This document shows positions 36,502-46,600 of a stretch of 64,000 nt of DNA, piece by piece (position 1 is the stretch's first letter; each line of letters begins with the position of its first letter). Both the position numbers and the translations under genes were made by a program. The notes under the pieces were generated by a model that did not search any database, had not been told where the DNA came from, and worked only from the letters and a program-made list of their open reading frames with translations. The DNA is from Pseudoalteromonas sp. S16_S37 (GTDB lineage: Bacteria; Pseudomonadota; Gammaproteobacteria; Enterobacterales; Alteromonadaceae), in assembly GCF_014694405.1 (NCBI RefSeq), contig NZ_JAAUWV010000001.1, forward strand, positions 176,411 through 240,410, read 5' to 3'.

Positions 36502-37101
36502 ATGCATCAGGTTTGGCATTTTATTCGTCATGGCCAGCCACAAAGCAAAGGCTGTTTACTAGGCGCAAGCGATATACCGCTAAGTGATGAAGGATGGCAG
36601 CAACTTGTGGATTCAGTAGCGCATCTAACGCAAGTAGATACTATTGTCAGCTCCCCACTGAAGCGTTGTCGAGACTTCGCGGAACATGTTTCTGCCAAGC
36701 TAAAGTGTCTATTACTCATTGAGCCTAGGCTACAAGAAATGAACTTTGGTGATTGGGATGGCAAGTCTTATGAAGTGCTTTGGCAACAAACGTCCAATCC
36801 AACCATTGGCCAGTTTTGGCAATCGCCTGACTGTTATACACCGCCAAATGGAGAATCGCTGCAGTTATTCCAAGCTCGAGTCATCAATTGGTGGTCAGGG
36901 CAACTGCGCCACAATCGTAGTGCCAATAACGTCGTTTTTACCCATGCGGGTGTTATCAAACAGCTTGTTAGTCATATTTTAAAGCTGGAGCCAAACAATA
37001 CCCATGCATTTCACGCGCTCGAAGTTGGGTATGGTAAATGTGTTACAGTTCATGTTTATTACGATGAACAGGATAAAGCGTGGGCAAAAGTTGTATTTTA
37101 G
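36502..37101 (+). CDS. cobC: Histidine phosphatase, probable alpha-ribazole phosphatase
   Basis: A 199-aa phosphoglycerate-mutase-like phosphatase. FIRHGQPQSKG holds the catalytic His near residue 9; SSPLKRCRD, EMNFGDWDGKSYE and FTHAGVIKQL complete the active site. It lies directly upstream of a cobalamin riboswitch and the B12 operon, which favours CobC (removal of the phosphate from alpha-ribazole-5'-phosphate or adenosylcobalamin-5'-phosphate) among the functions of this broad family. The assignment of substrate is by context. Confidence 0.8.
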   Translation: MHQVWHFIRHGQPQSKGCLLGASDIPLSDEGWQQLVDSVAHLTQVDTIVSSPLKRCRDFAEHVSAKLKCLLLIEPRLQEMNFGDWDGKSYEVLWQQTSNPTIGQFWQSPDCYTPPNGESLQLFQARVINWWSGQLRHNRSANNVVFTHAGVIKQLVSHILKLEPNNTHAFHALEVGYGKCVTVHVYYDEQDKAWAKVVF

Positions 37102-37133
37102 CCGTCTAGACAGCATAATGAGCGCTTAATTTT

Positions 37134-37230
37134 GTTGGTAGTTCTTGGGAATGAGTTGCAAATACTCAACTGTCCCCGCAACTGTGAAGGCAATAGCCGA
37201 AGTCAGATACCAAGGCCAGCAAATACACTC
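37134..37230 (+). ncRNA. Cobalamin riboswitch
   Basis: The aptamer core is readable: GGGAATGAG, CTGTCCCCGCAACTGTGAA and the B12-box segment GAAGTCAGATACC at 37178-37212, in the order and spacing of cobalamin (AdoCbl) riboswitches. It lies about 110 bases before btuD. A small GTATTG/CAATAC hairpin at about 37271-37290 may form the expression platform. Exact ends are approximate. It should repress the btuD-to-btuF operon when B12 is plentiful. Confidence 0.9.
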
Positions 37231-37335
37231 TTAGCGGGCGTACTTTGAGTCACAATCAATCCCTTTTTGTGCAATACCTTTTAGTATTGTGGTTGTTTGT
37301 GTCTATGTGCTCGTTTTACAGTATTAAAGGTAGAC

Positions 37336-38148
37336 ATGAACCAAACAACAGACACTTCCCCTTTGTTAACTGTTGATAGTTTGAGCTTTCGAGTTAGCCA
37401 AACCAACATTCTTAGTGGCGTCACTTTTGAGCTCAAAGCGGGTCAGTTTGTTGGCTTACTGGGCCCCAATGGGGCTGGTAAATCCTCCTTATTGCGTTGT
37501 ATTTATCGTTATTGTGTCCCCTCTGATGGCCGAATCATGTTGTTTGGTCGCTCTATCAATGCCTATTCGCGACAAGAATATGCAAAGCATGTAGCTGTGG
37601 TTTTGCAAGAAGTCCCAGAGCAATTTAATTTGGCCGTATTTGATGTTATCGCGATGGGACTAACACCGCACAAACCATTGTTTTCAGCAACGAGCAAAGA
37701 AGATAAAAGTAACATTGAGGCTGTGTTAGATAGAGTCGGTCTTTTACACAAAGCTAAGCAAGTATTTAGCTCCTTATCCGGCGGAGAAAAACAGCGGGCT
37801 ATGATAGCCAGAGCAATGCTACAAAAACCGAGCTTGCTGATTATGGATGAGCCCACCAGTCATTTAGATGTAAGGTATCAAATTCAAATCATGGAGTTGG
37901 CTAAATCTTTGGGAGTAAGCGTGCTCGCGTCGTTTCATGATCTTAATTTGGCTGGTGCAATGTCTGATCATTTATTGGTTCTAAAAAATGGTCAGCTAAC
38001 CGCGCAAGGCAAGCCAAATGAAGTACTTACTAGCGGTTTACTCAGTGATGTGTTTGGCGTGTGTGCAGAGGTTACTCAAGTGCCAATTCGCAGTGATGAG
38101 CAGGCTTCAGTACCGCATATTCGTTACCACTATGGTTATATTCGATGA
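37336..38148 (+). CDS. btuD: Vitamin B12 ABC transporter ATPase BtuD
   Basis: A 270-aa ABC ATPase of the iron-siderophore/B12 type. Walker A GPNGAGKSS, signature LSGGEKQRAMIARAM, Walker B LLIMDEPTSHLDV and the switch His in ASFHDLNLA are all present. It powers cobalamin or corrinoid uptake with BtuC and BtuF encoded in the same operon. The longest frame starts at a TTG (37297), but AAAGG before the ATG at 37336 (MNQTTDTSP) fits better. First gene behind the cobalamin riboswitch. Confidence 0.92.
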   Translation: MNQTTDTSPLLTVDSLSFRVSQTNILSGVTFELKAGQFVGLLGPNGAGKSSLLRCIYRYCVPSDGRIMLFGRSINAYSRQEYAKHVAVVLQEVPEQFNLAVFDVIAMGLTPHKPLFSATSKEDKSNIEAVLDRVGLLHKAKQVFSSLSGGEKQRAMIARAMLQKPSLLIMDEPTSHLDVRYQIQIMELAKSLGVSVLASFHDLNLAGAMSDHLLVLKNGQLTAQGKPNEVLTSGLLSDVFGVCAEVTQVPIRSDEQASVPHIRYHYGYIR

Positions 38149-39143
38149 GTAGACTCGCTTTTTTTGGACTCTCAATTGCCGTACTTGCGATAAGCTTTCA
38201 GTGTGCGCTGAGCTTTGGGGCTATTTCAATAGAATTTGCGCAAGTTTGGCAAGCATTGCTTATGTATGATGCTACCGATTTATCACATAGAGTTATTATA
38301 GAGCTGCGATTGCCACGCGCTATATTGGCCTTTTTAGCGGGTTGTGGGCTTGCTATGGCAGGGCTGATTTTACAAACAGTAACTAGAAACCCTCTGGCAG
38401 ATCCCTATTTATTCGGTGTATCGTCAGGTGCGTCATTTGGCGTGGTTTTGCTATTTGCACTGACTGGTGTACAAGCAGGTTTGGCGCTCTCTGGCGCGGC
38501 ATTTTTAGGCTCACTCCTTGCTATGAGCGCGCTGATAGTGGTCGCTCGTTCTCAGTCTACTCAGCAAGTTGAATCTATGTTGTTAGCGGGCGTTGCTTTA
38601 TCGTTTTTATTCAGTGCCGCCACGAGCTTAATTTTGTATTGGAGTGACCCTCAGGCTATCAGTGCCATTGTTTTTTGGACGCTTGGCAGTTTTGCGCGAG
38701 CAGATTGGCAAACGCTTTGGCTACCTGCGGTGGTGGTAAGCATAAGTTTGGTTTGTATGCTGTTGTTTCGAAGAGCTTTAAATGCGCTTTTGTTAGGTGA
38801 TGAAAGTGCCACAACGCTCGGCATCAATGTAACTAAGCTGCGTTTAAGTATGCTGCTATTAAGTTCATTACTCACCGCCGTGTTAGTGGCAATGTGTGGC
38901 GGCGTCGGATTTGTTGGTTTAATGGTGCCACACATCGTGCGGTTTTTTATCTCTCAAGCGAGTTTTTCAGGGTTATTTGCCACCGCACTTAGTGGTGGGA
39001 TATTTATGCTCTGGGTCGATGTGGCCGCACGCTCGCTATTAAATAATCAGGAATTGCCAGTGGGTGTGATCACCGCGGCAATAGGCAGCGTGTTTTTCTT
39101 GTCGCTACTGGTACTGCGAAATCGCAGTGCTTCGCAAATATAG
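38145..39143 (+). CDS. btuC: Vitamin B12 ABC transporter permease BtuC
   Basis: A 332-aa permease of the FecCD/BtuC family with about ten helices. RLPRAILAFLAGCGLAMAGL and NPLADPYLFGVSSGASFGVV are the family signatures; FVGLMVPHIVRF is the conserved C-terminal segment. Overlaps btuD by 4 bases (ATGA), so the two are coupled. Confidence 0.93.
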   Translation: MSRLAFFGLSIAVLAISFQCALSFGAISIEFAQVWQALLMYDATDLSHRVIIELRLPRAILAFLAGCGLAMAGLILQTVTRNPLADPYLFGVSSGASFGVVLLFALTGVQAGLALSGAAFLGSLLAMSALIVVARSQSTQQVESMLLAGVALSFLFSAATSLILYWSDPQAISAIVFWTLGSFARADWQTLWLPAVVVSISLVCMLLFRRALNALLLGDESATTLGINVTKLRLSMLLLSSLLTAVLVAMCGGVGFVGLMVPHIVRFFISQASFSGLFATALSGGIFMLWVDVAARSLLNNQELPVGVITAAIGSVFFLSLLVLRNRSASQI

Positions 39144-39153
39144 GACGCAGAAC

Positions 39154-40224
39154 ATGATGGTGATCCCGCCACTAAACAGACAGTTTGAGCAACAAATTCA
39201 GCATAAAATAGATTTAAAAACCAAACCATTAGGTGCACTTGGGCAGTTAGAAGAGCTTGCCAAGCAGCTGGTGCTGATTTTGTCGCAAAGCTTAACGGAA
39301 CAGCAGCTCGAAACCGCTGAATTTAAGTTGATAGCACCGCAACTAGTCGTTTTTGCGGGAGATCACGGTATTGCCCAGCAGGGCATTTCAATTGCGCCGA
39401 GTGAAGTTACAGGGCAAATGGTGGCAAACTTTGCAACAGGCGGCGCGGCAATTAACGTGTTTTGTAGGCAGTTAGGCTGGCAGCTCAGTGTGGTTGACTG
39501 CGGAATATTAACCCCTCCAGCATCTGAGCTTAAAGTGATATCGCAGCGTTTGGGCAGTACTACACGTTGTTTTGTCAAAGAGGAAGCGCTTAGTCAAACT
39601 CAGCTCGAACAAGGACTCCAGTACGGTAAGCAGTTGATAGCCAAACTTGCGCAGCAAGGCAGTAATGTATTTGCTTTTGGCGAGATGGGCATTGGCAATA
39701 CCAGTGCTGCGGCGGCTATTTTATCAGCCCTAACAGGGTTGCCTGCAAAGGAAACTGTTGGTAGTGGCACAGGAGTTAGTGAAGACATTCGAAGCAAAAA
39801 ACAGCGCTTGATAGAGTTGGCACTTGTTCATCATCAGGGGCGTTTTCACAACGCATATGACATCTTACGCTGTTTTGGTGGATTTGAAATTTGCCAAATG
39901 GTTGGTGCGATATTAGAAGCCGCCAAATTGCAGCGTATGATTGTCATTGATGGCTTTATTGCCAGCGCTGCGGCAATGCTTGCGATTAACATATGCGATG
40001 CATGTAAAGACTATATGATCTTTGCCCATTGCTCGGGTGAACAGGGTCATCAAAAGATGCTCAGTGAGCTCAATGTAACCCCTTTATTAAATTTAGGTTT
40101 AAGGCTTGGAGAGGGCACAGGCGCTGCACTTTGTCTGCCACTGATGCAAAGTGCTTTGGCTTTTTACAATGAAATGGCGAGCTTTGAACAAGCGCAGGTT
40201 ACTCATGTGGTGCCATGTGAATAA
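39154..40224 (+). CDS. cobT: Nicotinate-nucleotide:dimethylbenzimidazole phosphoribosyltransferase
   Basis: A 356-aa enzyme that makes alpha-ribazole-5'-phosphate from nicotinate mononucleotide and DMB for the lower ligand of cobalamin. Motifs: KTKPLGALGQLEELAKQL, VFAGDHGIAQQGIS, FGEMGIGNTSAAAAI, and RLGEGTGAAL with the catalytic Glu. The frame extends back to a GTG inside btuC (39127), but TAGGA is 8 bases before the ATG at 39154, giving the usual length. Its last 20 bases overlap cobS. Confidence 0.94.
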   Translation: MMVIPPLNRQFEQQIQHKIDLKTKPLGALGQLEELAKQLVLILSQSLTEQQLETAEFKLIAPQLVVFAGDHGIAQQGISIAPSEVTGQMVANFATGGAAINVFCRQLGWQLSVVDCGILTPPASELKVISQRLGSTTRCFVKEEALSQTQLEQGLQYGKQLIAKLAQQGSNVFAFGEMGIGNTSAAAAILSALTGLPAKETVGSGTGVSEDIRSKKQRLIELALVHHQGRFHNAYDILRCFGGFEICQMVGAILEAAKLQRMIVIDGFIASAAAMLAINICDACKDYMIFAHCSGEQGHQKMLSELNVTPLLNLGLRLGEGTGAALCLPLMQSALAFYNEMASFEQAQVTHVVPCE

Positions 40225-40990
40225 GCCCACATTCTTAGTGGCGGTGGTATTTTTAACGCGTCTACCAATTAAAATAAATAGCCCTGTAAACGATGAACTA
40301 CTCAATGATGCGAGTCGATATTTTGCATTAGTTGGCCTGCTCATAGGTTTAGGATTAGCAACCATTTATGCTGCTTTACAAAGCTTACTACCCATTGAGA
40401 TAGCAGTTATTTTAACTTTATCAGCGGGGATATTGCTCACCGGTGCATTTCATGAGGATGGCTTTGCTGATGTATGGGATGGCTTTGGTGGCGGTTGGTC
40501 TGTTGAGCAAAAGCTTAATATTATGAAAGACTCTCGATTAGGTACTTATGGTGCACTGGCACTGTGCTTAATCATGCTATTGAAGTTTCAATTGTTGGTT
40601 TTACTGAGTGCCACTTGGTATTTACCATGTATCGCTTTAATACTTGCTCACACCTTAAGTCGTGCGATGGCAACGAGCTTAATTGGGCTCATCCCATATG
40701 TACAACTAGATGGCCAAAGTAAGGTAAAGCCTGTTGCACAATACTTATCTACCAGTGCAAAAGAGAGTGTGTATTTGTGCGCCTTGAGTGTTTTGTTGTT
40801 TGCTTGGTTATTTGGCTTGTTGAGTCTGTGGCATGTTGTTGCGATGGTTGCCTGTTTATGGCTAGTGCGTAAATTGTGTGTGCTTTGGTTTACTAAGCAA
40901 CTCGGTGGATATACCGGTGACTGTTTGGGAGCTGCGCAACAAATTGCAGAAGTAAGCGTTTACTTGATGTGTTTAAAGGTGTGGCTATGA
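40205..40990 (+). CDS. cobS: Adenosylcobinamide-GDP ribazoletransferase (cobalamin synthase)
   Basis: A 261-aa membrane protein with about six helices, joining adenosylcobinamide-GDP and alpha-ribazole phosphate. Signatures: VVFLTRLPIKI, TGAFHEDGFADVWDGFGGG and MKDSRLGTYGALAL. The start is uncertain: the ATG at 40205 has CAGG 7 bases upstream and is used; a GTG at 40217 is possible. It overlaps cobT by 20 bp and cobU by 4 bp. Confidence 0.93.
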   Translation: MWCHVNKPTFLVAVVFLTRLPIKINSPVNDELLNDASRYFALVGLLIGLGLATIYAALQSLLPIEIAVILTLSAGILLTGAFHEDGFADVWDGFGGGWSVEQKLNIMKDSRLGTYGALALCLIMLLKFQLLVLLSATWYLPCIALILAHTLSRAMATSLIGLIPYVQLDGQSKVKPVAQYLSTSAKESVYLCALSVLLFAWLFGLLSLWHVVAMVACLWLVRKLCVLWFTKQLGGYTGDCLGAAQQIAEVSVYLMCLKVWL

Positions 40991-41532
40991 ACTCAAAAAT
41001 ACAGCTTATTTTAGGGGGCGCTCGCTCAGGCAAAAGTCGCTTAGCTGAGCAAAGGGCAAGTCAGTTGCTTACAGATGGAGTGGTAGAGCAGCTCATTTAT
41101 GTGGCAACAGCGCAAGGCAAAGACCCTGAGATGCAACATCGCATCGCACATCATAAAATGCACCGAAGCGCAGATTGGCAGGTTGTTGAAGAGCCTTGGC
41201 TGCTTGATGAGATAATCACATCACAAAGTGAAAAAACCTGTGTTCTAATTGACTGCTTAACACTTTGGTTAACGTATGGCCTGTGCGAATTAGGTTTAGC
41301 GGCTGTTGAAAAAAAGAAACAACAACTTATCCAGTCATTACAGCAAACAGCAGCACACGTCATATTGGTTAGTAACGAAGTGGGACATGGCATTGTGCCA
41401 TTGGGCGAGTTAAGTAGACAATTTGTTGATCAAGCGGGTTGGCTACACCTAGACCTTGCGGCACTTGCTGGTCGGGTAGATTTTGTGATTGCAGGATGCA
41501 CCTTAGCACTTAAGCAGGAGCAAACACGTTGA
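40987..41532 (+). CDS. cobU: Adenosylcobinamide kinase / guanylyltransferase
   Basis: A 181-aa bifunctional enzyme that phosphorylates adenosylcobinamide and transfers GMP. The P-loop [16 protein letters not shown] is at the N-terminus; [18 protein letters not shown] holds the guanylylated His region; [11 protein letters not shown] is the conserved later motif. The longer frame from 40969 would run into cobS; the ATG at 40987 overlaps the cobS stop (ATGA) and has AAGGTG upstream. Confidence 0.94.
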   Translation: MNSKIQLILGGARSGKSRLAEQRASQLLTDGVVEQLIYVATAQGKDPEMQHRIAHHKMHRSADWQVVEEPWLLDEIITSQSEKTCVLIDCLTLWLTYGLCELGLAAVEKKKQQLIQSLQQTAAHVILVSNEVGHGIVPLGELSRQFVDQAGWLHLDLAALAGRVDFVIAGCTLALKQEQTR

Positions 41533-43007
41533 AAACATTGATGATACAAGGTACCACTTCGGATGCTGGCAAGAGCACTTTAGTGGCTGGATTATGTCGC
41601 GTATTGGCTCGAAGAGGGTTACGTGTGGCGCCGTTTAAACCGCAAAATATGGCACTCAATAGCGCAGTCACGCCGTGTGGCGGCGAAATAGGCCGCGCCC
41701 AAGCGCTGCAAGCGGTTGCAGCAAATGTTGAACTTAGCACCGACTTTAACCCTATATTACTTAAGCCAAATAGTGATACGGGTGCACAGGTTATTATTCA
41801 TGGGCGCGCAATTAGTAATATGGAAGCCGCCAAATATCATGATTACAAAAAAGTAGCGATGCAAGCGGTGTTGGCATCTCACCAAAGGTTGGAGGCGCAA
41901 TATCAAGCGATACTGGTTGAGGGAGCTGGCAGCCCTGCAGAAATTAATTTACGTGAGAATGATATCGCCAATATGGGCTTTGCCTGTGAAGTTAATTGCC
42001 CTGTGATCATTGTTGCCGACATAGATAAAGGCGGTGTGTTTGCTCACTTGGTGGGTACTTTGGCGCTGCTCAGTGAGGCCGAGCAAGCATTAGTGAAAGG
42101 GTTTGTGATCAACCGCTTTCGCGGCGATATTGGCTTATTGCAATCGGGTCTTGATTGGCTTGAAGCATACACAAACAAGCCTGTTTTGGGCGTTATGCCT
42201 TATCTGCATTCACTCAACTTAGATGCTGAAGATGCGGTGACAGTTGAAAATCATGTGACCGATAAACAGCTTAGCGTTAGCGTATTGCTGCTGCCTCATA
42301 TCAGTAATCATACTGACTTTGATAGCCTGCGTTTGCACCCAAATGTTGATTTACGTTATGTTCGCCATGGTGAGCAAATTGGCGCTGCCGATTTGATAAT
42401 TATTCCTGGCAGTAAAAACGTGATAAGCGATTTGAAATTTTTACAATCACAATCGTGGCAAGTTGAACTGATGCGTCACTTACGCTTTGGTGGCAAAGTG
42501 TTAGGTATCTGTGGTGGTTTGCAAATGTTGGGCAAAGCGATTTATGACCCCGATGGTATTGAATCAACACAGCAGTGCATTGAAGCACTGAGTTTGGCAG
42601 ATTTCACCACTACACTGACCAACTACAAAACCCTGACTCAGGTATCAGGACATTGTTTATTGGCAGATACGCATGAGACCATTCATGGCTATGAAATTCA
42701 CTGCGGTGTAAGTGAAGGGCCTGCACTCGATAGCCCGTTTATGCATTTTGCTAAGCACCCTGCAGGGCAAGTTAAAGATGGTTTTATATCGGGTGATAAG
42801 CAAGTTGTTGGCACTTACTTACATGGGCTTTTTGATAATCCAAATGCAGCCAAAGCAATATTAACTTGGGCTAGTGATGGTCGTATGCAAGCGCTAGGTT
42901 TTGACTTAGCAAAGCATCGAGAACAACAGTTAGAGCGTCTTGCTGACACCTGTGAGCAATATCTGAATATAGAGAAAATTTTAGCGCTTTTAAGCGCTAA
43001 TGATTAA
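41529..43007 (+). CDS. cobQ: Cobyric acid synthase
   Basis: A 492-aa amidotransferase that uses glutamine to amidate side chains of adenosylcobyrinic a,c-diamide. The N-terminal synthetase domain has [20 protein letters not shown] (P-loop-like) and [12 protein letters not shown]; the C-terminal type I glutaminase domain has the nucleophile Cys in [12 protein letters not shown] and the His in YLHGLFDNP. It uses a TTG start at 41529: AGGAG is 8 bases upstream, whereas the next ATG (41541) is 20 bases away and would cut into the conserved N-terminus. The start overlaps the cobU stop by 4 bases. Confidence 0.93.
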   Translation: MKTLMIQGTTSDAGKSTLVAGLCRVLARRGLRVAPFKPQNMALNSAVTPCGGEIGRAQALQAVAANVELSTDFNPILLKPNSDTGAQVIIHGRAISNMEAAKYHDYKKVAMQAVLASHQRLEAQYQAILVEGAGSPAEINLRENDIANMGFACEVNCPVIIVADIDKGGVFAHLVGTLALLSEAEQALVKGFVINRFRGDIGLLQSGLDWLEAYTNKPVLGVMPYLHSLNLDAEDAVTVENHVTDKQLSVSVLLLPHISNHTDFDSLRLHPNVDLRYVRHGEQIGAADLIIIPGSKNVISDLKFLQSQSWQVELMRHLRFGGKVLGICGGLQMLGKAIYDPDGIESTQQCIEALSLADFTTTLTNYKTLTQVSGHCLLADTHETIHGYEIHCGVSEGPALDSPFMHFAKHPAGQVKDGFISGDKQVVGTYLHGLFDNPNAAKAILTWASDGRMQALGFDLAKHREQQLERLADTCEQYLNIEKILALLSAND

Positions 43008-43025
43008 TCATACAACGAGGAATTT

Positions 43026-43637
43026 ATGAGCGACTCGCAATCGAATAAAGATCAGCAAAAGCATCAACAAAGACAACAAAAAGTAAAAGAGCAAGTGGAT
43101 GCAAAAGTAGCTGCAGCTGACAAAGTTCAAGGTATTTTTCAAGTGATCACAGGTAACGGCAAAGGCAAGTCTTCTTCTGGATTCGGCGTGGTGGCTCGAT
43201 GTGTCGGTCATGGCAAAAAAGCGGTAGTTGCGCAGTTTATAAAAGGGATGTGGGAATGTGGTGAGCGCAACTTACTAGAAAAAGCGGGTGTACCCTTTGA
43301 AGTCATGAAAACGGGGTTTACTTGGGAGACACAAAACCGTGAAACCGACACCCTAGCTGCGCAACAAACTTGGCAAAAAGCCAAGGCGTGGCTTGCAGAT
43401 GAAAGCATCGACTTAGTTTTACTCGATGAACTGACTTATATGGTGAGCTACGATTACATAGACCTTGAAGAGGTGCTTGATGCAATCGCCAAACGACCAA
43501 AAATGCAATCTGTCATTATCACCGGGCGCGGCGCTCACCGTAAACTTACGGACTTAGCAGATACAGTAAGCGAAGTGCGCAACGTAAAACATGCTTTTGA
43601 GTCTGGGGTTAAAGCCTTAGAAGGCTTTGATTACTGA
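43026..43637 (+). CDS. cobO: Cob(I)yrinic acid a,c-diamide adenosyltransferase
   Basis: A 203-aa adenosyltransferase of the CobA/BtuR type that adds the upper 5'-deoxyadenosyl ligand to corrinoids. P-loop ITGNGKGKSSSGFGV near residues 40-55; QFIKGMWECGERNLLE, LVLLDELTYMVSYDY and VIITGRGAHRKLTDLAD are family markers. A Gln/Lys-rich N-terminal 30 residues is typical. Ribosome binding site GAGGA, and the stop overlaps the btuF start by one base (TGATG). The symbols btuR and cobA are also in use. Confidence 0.93.
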   Translation: MSDSQSNKDQQKHQQRQQKVKEQVDAKVAAADKVQGIFQVITGNGKGKSSSGFGVVARCVGHGKKAVVAQFIKGMWECGERNLLEKAGVPFEVMKTGFTWETQNRETDTLAAQQTWQKAKAWLADESIDLVLLDELTYMVSYDYIDLEEVLDAIAKRPKMQSVIITGRGAHRKLTDLADTVSEVRNVKHAFESGVKALEGFDY

Positions 43638-44479
43638 TGAGAGTTTCTTATTTGCTATGGCTTGTAGCATTGTTTACCTGTGGTGTTGTGCAGGCGAAAG
43701 AGGCACAACGTATTATTGCACTTGCCCCGCATATAGTTGAAAACCTATTTGCCATCGGTGCGGGCGAGCGTATTGTTGGTACGGTAGAATATGCAGATTA
43801 TCCGGCTGCTGCCAATGAAATTGAGCGTATTGGTGGTTATAACGGTATTTCACTAGAGCGAGTATTGGCGTTAAAACCCGATTTGGTGATTGCGTGGCAA
43901 TCTGGTAACAAAAAGGCTGATCTAGAAAAACTAGAAAAGCTCGGCATAAAAGTTATTTATAGCGACACCAAGGATATACGCAAAGTTGCTGATGAACTGA
44001 GGCTATTTGGTCAACTTACGGGTCAAAATCAACAAGCACAATTGCTGGCTGAGCGCTTCTCAAAGCGTTTTGAGGCACTAAAGAAGCGCTATCAGAATAG
44101 CGCTTCTTTACGAGTGTTCTATCAATTATGGCCTGAGCCGATGATGACAATTAATCGAGACACTTGGTTGCATCAGCTACTTCAAGTGTGTGCAGTCGAG
44201 AATGTGTTTGCTGATAACTCTGCCGATTATCCGCAGATAAGTATTGAAAACGTATTAAAAACCAAACCACAAGTGATTGTACTGCCCAATGAAAAGAGTA
44301 AAAAAGTGATGCCAACTCTAAATTGGCAAGCTTGGCCTGAGATCCCAGCGGTTAAGTATCAGCAATTTATAGAAGTTGATGCTGATTTGCTTCATCGATA
44401 CAGCACTAGGGTGCTTGATGGTGTTACCGACATGTGTGATAAACTGCAAGTGGCTCGCTCACACTATAATAAAGACTAA
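43637..44479 (+). CDS. btuF: Vitamin B12 ABC transporter substrate-binding protein BtuF
   Basis: A 280-aa periplasmic protein with a Sec signal (residues 1-20, [14 protein letters not shown]). The class III binding-protein fold is recognisable from [52 protein letters not shown] and [20 protein letters not shown]. It captures cobalamin or cobinamide and delivers it to BtuCD. Overlaps cobO by one base. Last gene of the riboswitch operon. No BtuB receptor is in the window. Confidence 0.92.
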   Translation: MRVSYLLWLVALFTCGVVQAKEAQRIIALAPHIVENLFAIGAGERIVGTVEYADYPAAANEIERIGGYNGISLERVLALKPDLVIAWQSGNKKADLEKLEKLGIKVIYSDTKDIRKVADELRLFGQLTGQNQQAQLLAERFSKRFEALKKRYQNSASLRVFYQLWPEPMMTINRDTWLHQLLQVCAVENVFADNSADYPQISIENVLKTKPQVIVLPNEKSKKVMPTLNWQAWPEIPAVKYQQFIEVDADLLHRYSTRVLDGVTDMCDKLQVARSHYNKD

Positions 44480-44490
44480 AGGTTAATCGT

Positions 44491-45150
44491 ATGACAACGT
44501 GGCAAGACTTACTCGGTCAAGAAAAGCAACAAAGCTACTTTCAAGACACCTTGAACTACGTAGCGCAAAGGCGCAGTGAAGGGGTGACAGTTTATCCCCC
44601 TCAAGAACAAGTATTTGAAGCATTTAAGGTGACTCCTTTTAATGAAGTAAAAGTCGTTATTTTAGGACAAGATCCATACCACGGACCTAATCAAGCGCAT
44701 GGCTTATGTTTCTCGGTATTGCCAGGAATAAAGCCACCCCCATCTCTTGCGAATATGTATAAAGAGCTAGTGCAAGATATTGACGGTTTTACTATTCCTA
44801 GTCACGGTTATCTGCTGCCGTGGACGCAACAAGGGGTGTTACTACTCAATACGGTATTAACGGTCGAACAAGGCGCTGCCCATTCTCATAAAACTTTAGG
44901 ATGGGAGCGCTTTACCGATGTGGTTATCGAACAGTTAAATCAATACGGTGATGGTATTGTATTTTTACTTTGGGGGTCACACGCTCAGAAAAAAGGCAAA
45001 TGTATCGACCAGCAACGCCACCATGTACTGCATGCACCACATCCATCTCCTTTATCTGCGCATCGCGGCTTTTTGGGTTGCAAGCATTTTTCAAAAACTA
45101 ATCAGCTATTGAAAAATATGGGAAAACAGCCCATTAATTGGCAGGTATAA
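44491..45150 (+). CDS. ung: Uracil-DNA glycosylase
   Basis: A 219-aa family 1 uracil-DNA glycosylase. The water-activating loop [18 protein letters not shown] carries the catalytic Asp; [24 protein letters not shown] and the DNA-intercalation loop [11 protein letters not shown] are all present. Removes uracil from DNA to start base-excision repair. It starts 11 bp after btuF, on the same strand, so it may share the B12 transcript or have its own promoter. Confidence 0.97.
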   Translation: MTTWQDLLGQEKQQSYFQDTLNYVAQRRSEGVTVYPPQEQVFEAFKVTPFNEVKVVILGQDPYHGPNQAHGLCFSVLPGIKPPPSLANMYKELVQDIDGFTIPSHGYLLPWTQQGVLLLNTVLTVEQGAAHSHKTLGWERFTDVVIEQLNQYGDGIVFLLWGSHAQKKGKCIDQQRHHVLHAPHPSPLSAHRGFLGCKHFSKTNQLLKNMGKQPINWQV

Positions 45151-45206
45151 CAAGGTATTACGGATAGTACTCGACTACTTATTAAAGAAAGTCGAGTTAT
45201 CTAGTC

Positions 45207-45240
45207 AATAAAAAAGGCTCCTAGGAGCCTTTTTTATTTA
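45207..45240. terminator. Bidirectional terminator between ung and the DUF3545 gene
   Basis: A long palindrome AAAAAAGGCTCC / GGAGCCTTTTTT with a TA centre supplies a T-tract on both strands for the two convergent genes. A second 7-bp inverted repeat (ACTCGAC 45169-45175, GTCGAGT 45191-45197) lies just upstream. Confidence 0.92.
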
Positions 45241-45246
45241 GATGAC

Positions 45247-45438
45247 TTAAATAAAATCCAAGTCATCTAAATCTAGGTTGTCTGCGAAGTAATCTAATTC
45301 CTGTAACTCTTTGCGAAGACGCTGTTTATCTTTTAGCGCTTCAATTTCACGCCACTTTCGTTTTTGCTTTTTCTGAGAGGTTCGTTTTGTTGTTTCAGGA
45401 CCTTCTAATATCTCCAGAATATCGTCTAGGCTATCCAT
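45247..45438 (-). CDS. DUF3545 family small protein
   Basis: A 63-aa highly charged protein with a central helix KRKWREIEALKDKQRLRKEL and an acidic tail DNLDLDDLDFI. The WREIEALKDKQRL core matches my recall of the DUF3545 family in Vibrio and Alteromonadales; its function is unknown. Ribosome binding site AGGAGAAATTC precedes the ATG. Single gene, convergent with ung, co-directional with and downstream of tal after the tal terminator. Confidence 0.8.
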   Translation of the reverse strand: MDSLDDILEILEGPETTKRTSQKKQKRKWREIEALKDKQRLRKELQELDYFADNLDLDDLDFI

Positions 45439-45600
45439 GAATTTCTCCTATTGATTATTAACCTCAATAACGCTTTCGCACTTGAAACCGCGCTGCAAGC
45501 AACTTTGGTATACCATAACTTGTGTGAAAATAAAACAAAAATGTGTCGGTTAGGTTAAAGGCAGGTGACAGTTTGATTAAAATCAATAAAAGAGAAGGAA

Positions 45601-45628
45601 ATAAAAAACGCCGCAAAATGCGGCGTTT
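45601..45628 (-). terminator. Terminator of tal
   Basis: A perfect 10-bp stem (AAACGCCGCA / TGCGGCGTTT, loop AAA) is followed on the minus strand by a T-rich run, about 20 bases after the tal stop. Confidence 0.9.
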
Positions 45629-45649
45629 CATAGCAGAGCTGAATTTAGA

Positions 45650-46600
45650 TTATAAGCCTTTAAAACGAGTCTCTAATTCTTCTTGGGCTTGTGCAAATGC
45701 GCGAATACCCTCTGCAAGTTTTTCAGTTGCCATGGCGTCTTCGTTATGTAGCCAGCGGAACTGCGCTTCGCTCAGTGGTGCTGGTTTTGCTTCTAGCGGA
45801 TAGTCGCTTTCAAGCAGATATTCTTTTACATCAGTTAGTTGACCAAGCTCTTCAAGTAGTGCTGGGCTAATTGTCAATTTATCACAACCAGTAAGGGCAA
45901 TGATCTCACCTGTGTTACGGAAGCTTGCGCCCATCACAACGGTTTTGTAATCATGACGCTTGTAGAATTCATAAATGCTACGTACTGACTGAACACCTGG
46001 GTCGGCCAGTGGATCAGTTGGTTTTTCAAGACCGTTTGCAACGTGCCAATCTAGAATGCGGCCAACAAAAGGTGAAATTAAGAATACGTTAGCGTCCGCA
46101 CAGGCTCTAGCTTGGGCTTGGCTGAACAGTAGTGTTAAATTACACTTAATGCCTTCTTTTTCTAACTGTTCGGCAGCTTTTATGCCTTCCCAAGTTGAAG
46201 CAATTTTAATGAGGATTTTGTCTTGGCTTACGCCTTCTTTTTGATATAAAGCGAGCAACGTTTTGGCTTTTGCAATGGTCGCTTGCGTATCAAATGATAA
46301 ACGCGCGTCTACTTCGGTTGAAATGTAGCCAGGTACAATGTCCGCAATCTCTTTACCAATAAGTACTGCAAAATAGTCGCAGGCAAGCTCAAGCTGTTTA
46401 TCTGCGTCTTTCTCAGCACTTTTGGCATAATCCCATGCTTTGTTCAGATAGGCTTGATATGCTGGCATTTCGCTAGCTTTTAGAAGTAGTGACGGGTTTG
46501 TTGTCGCATCCTCTGGCTGGTGTTTGCGAATGGCTTCAATATCGCCTGTGTCAGCAACAATCGAAGAGTGTTGTTTTAGCCTATCTAGTGCTGATGTCAT
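45650..46600 (-). CDS. tal: Transaldolase
   Basis: A 316-aa class I transaldolase of the pentose phosphate pathway, transferring dihydroxyacetone units between sedoheptulose-7-P and glyceraldehyde-3-P. Features: [30 protein letters not shown], the Schiff-base Lys in [38 protein letters not shown] and [10 protein letters not shown]. Length equals E. coli TalB. Ribosome binding site GAGGAAAACC. A yaaA gene is divergent across a 266-bp gap; E. coli also places yaaA near talB. Confidence 0.97.
   Translation of the reverse strand: MTSALDRLKQHSSIVADTGDIEAIRKHQPEDATTNPSLLLKASEMPAYQAYLNKAWDYAKSAEKDADKQLELACDYFAVLIGKEIADIVPGYISTEVDARLSFDTQATIAKAKTLLALYQKEGVSQDKILIKIASTWEGIKAAEQLEKEGIKCNLTLLFSQAQARACADANVFLISPFVGRILDWHVANGLEKPTDPLADPGVQSVRSIYEFYKRHDYKTVVMGASFRNTGEIIALTGCDKLTISPALLEELGQLTDVKEYLLESDYPLEAKPAPLSEAQFRWLHNEDAMATEKLAEGIRAFAQAQEELETRFKGL

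Noticed and set aside
45543..45803. Plus-strand 86-aa frame overlapping the end of tal.
   Set aside because: It reads through the tal terminator and antisense to tal; the start region has no ribosome binding site.
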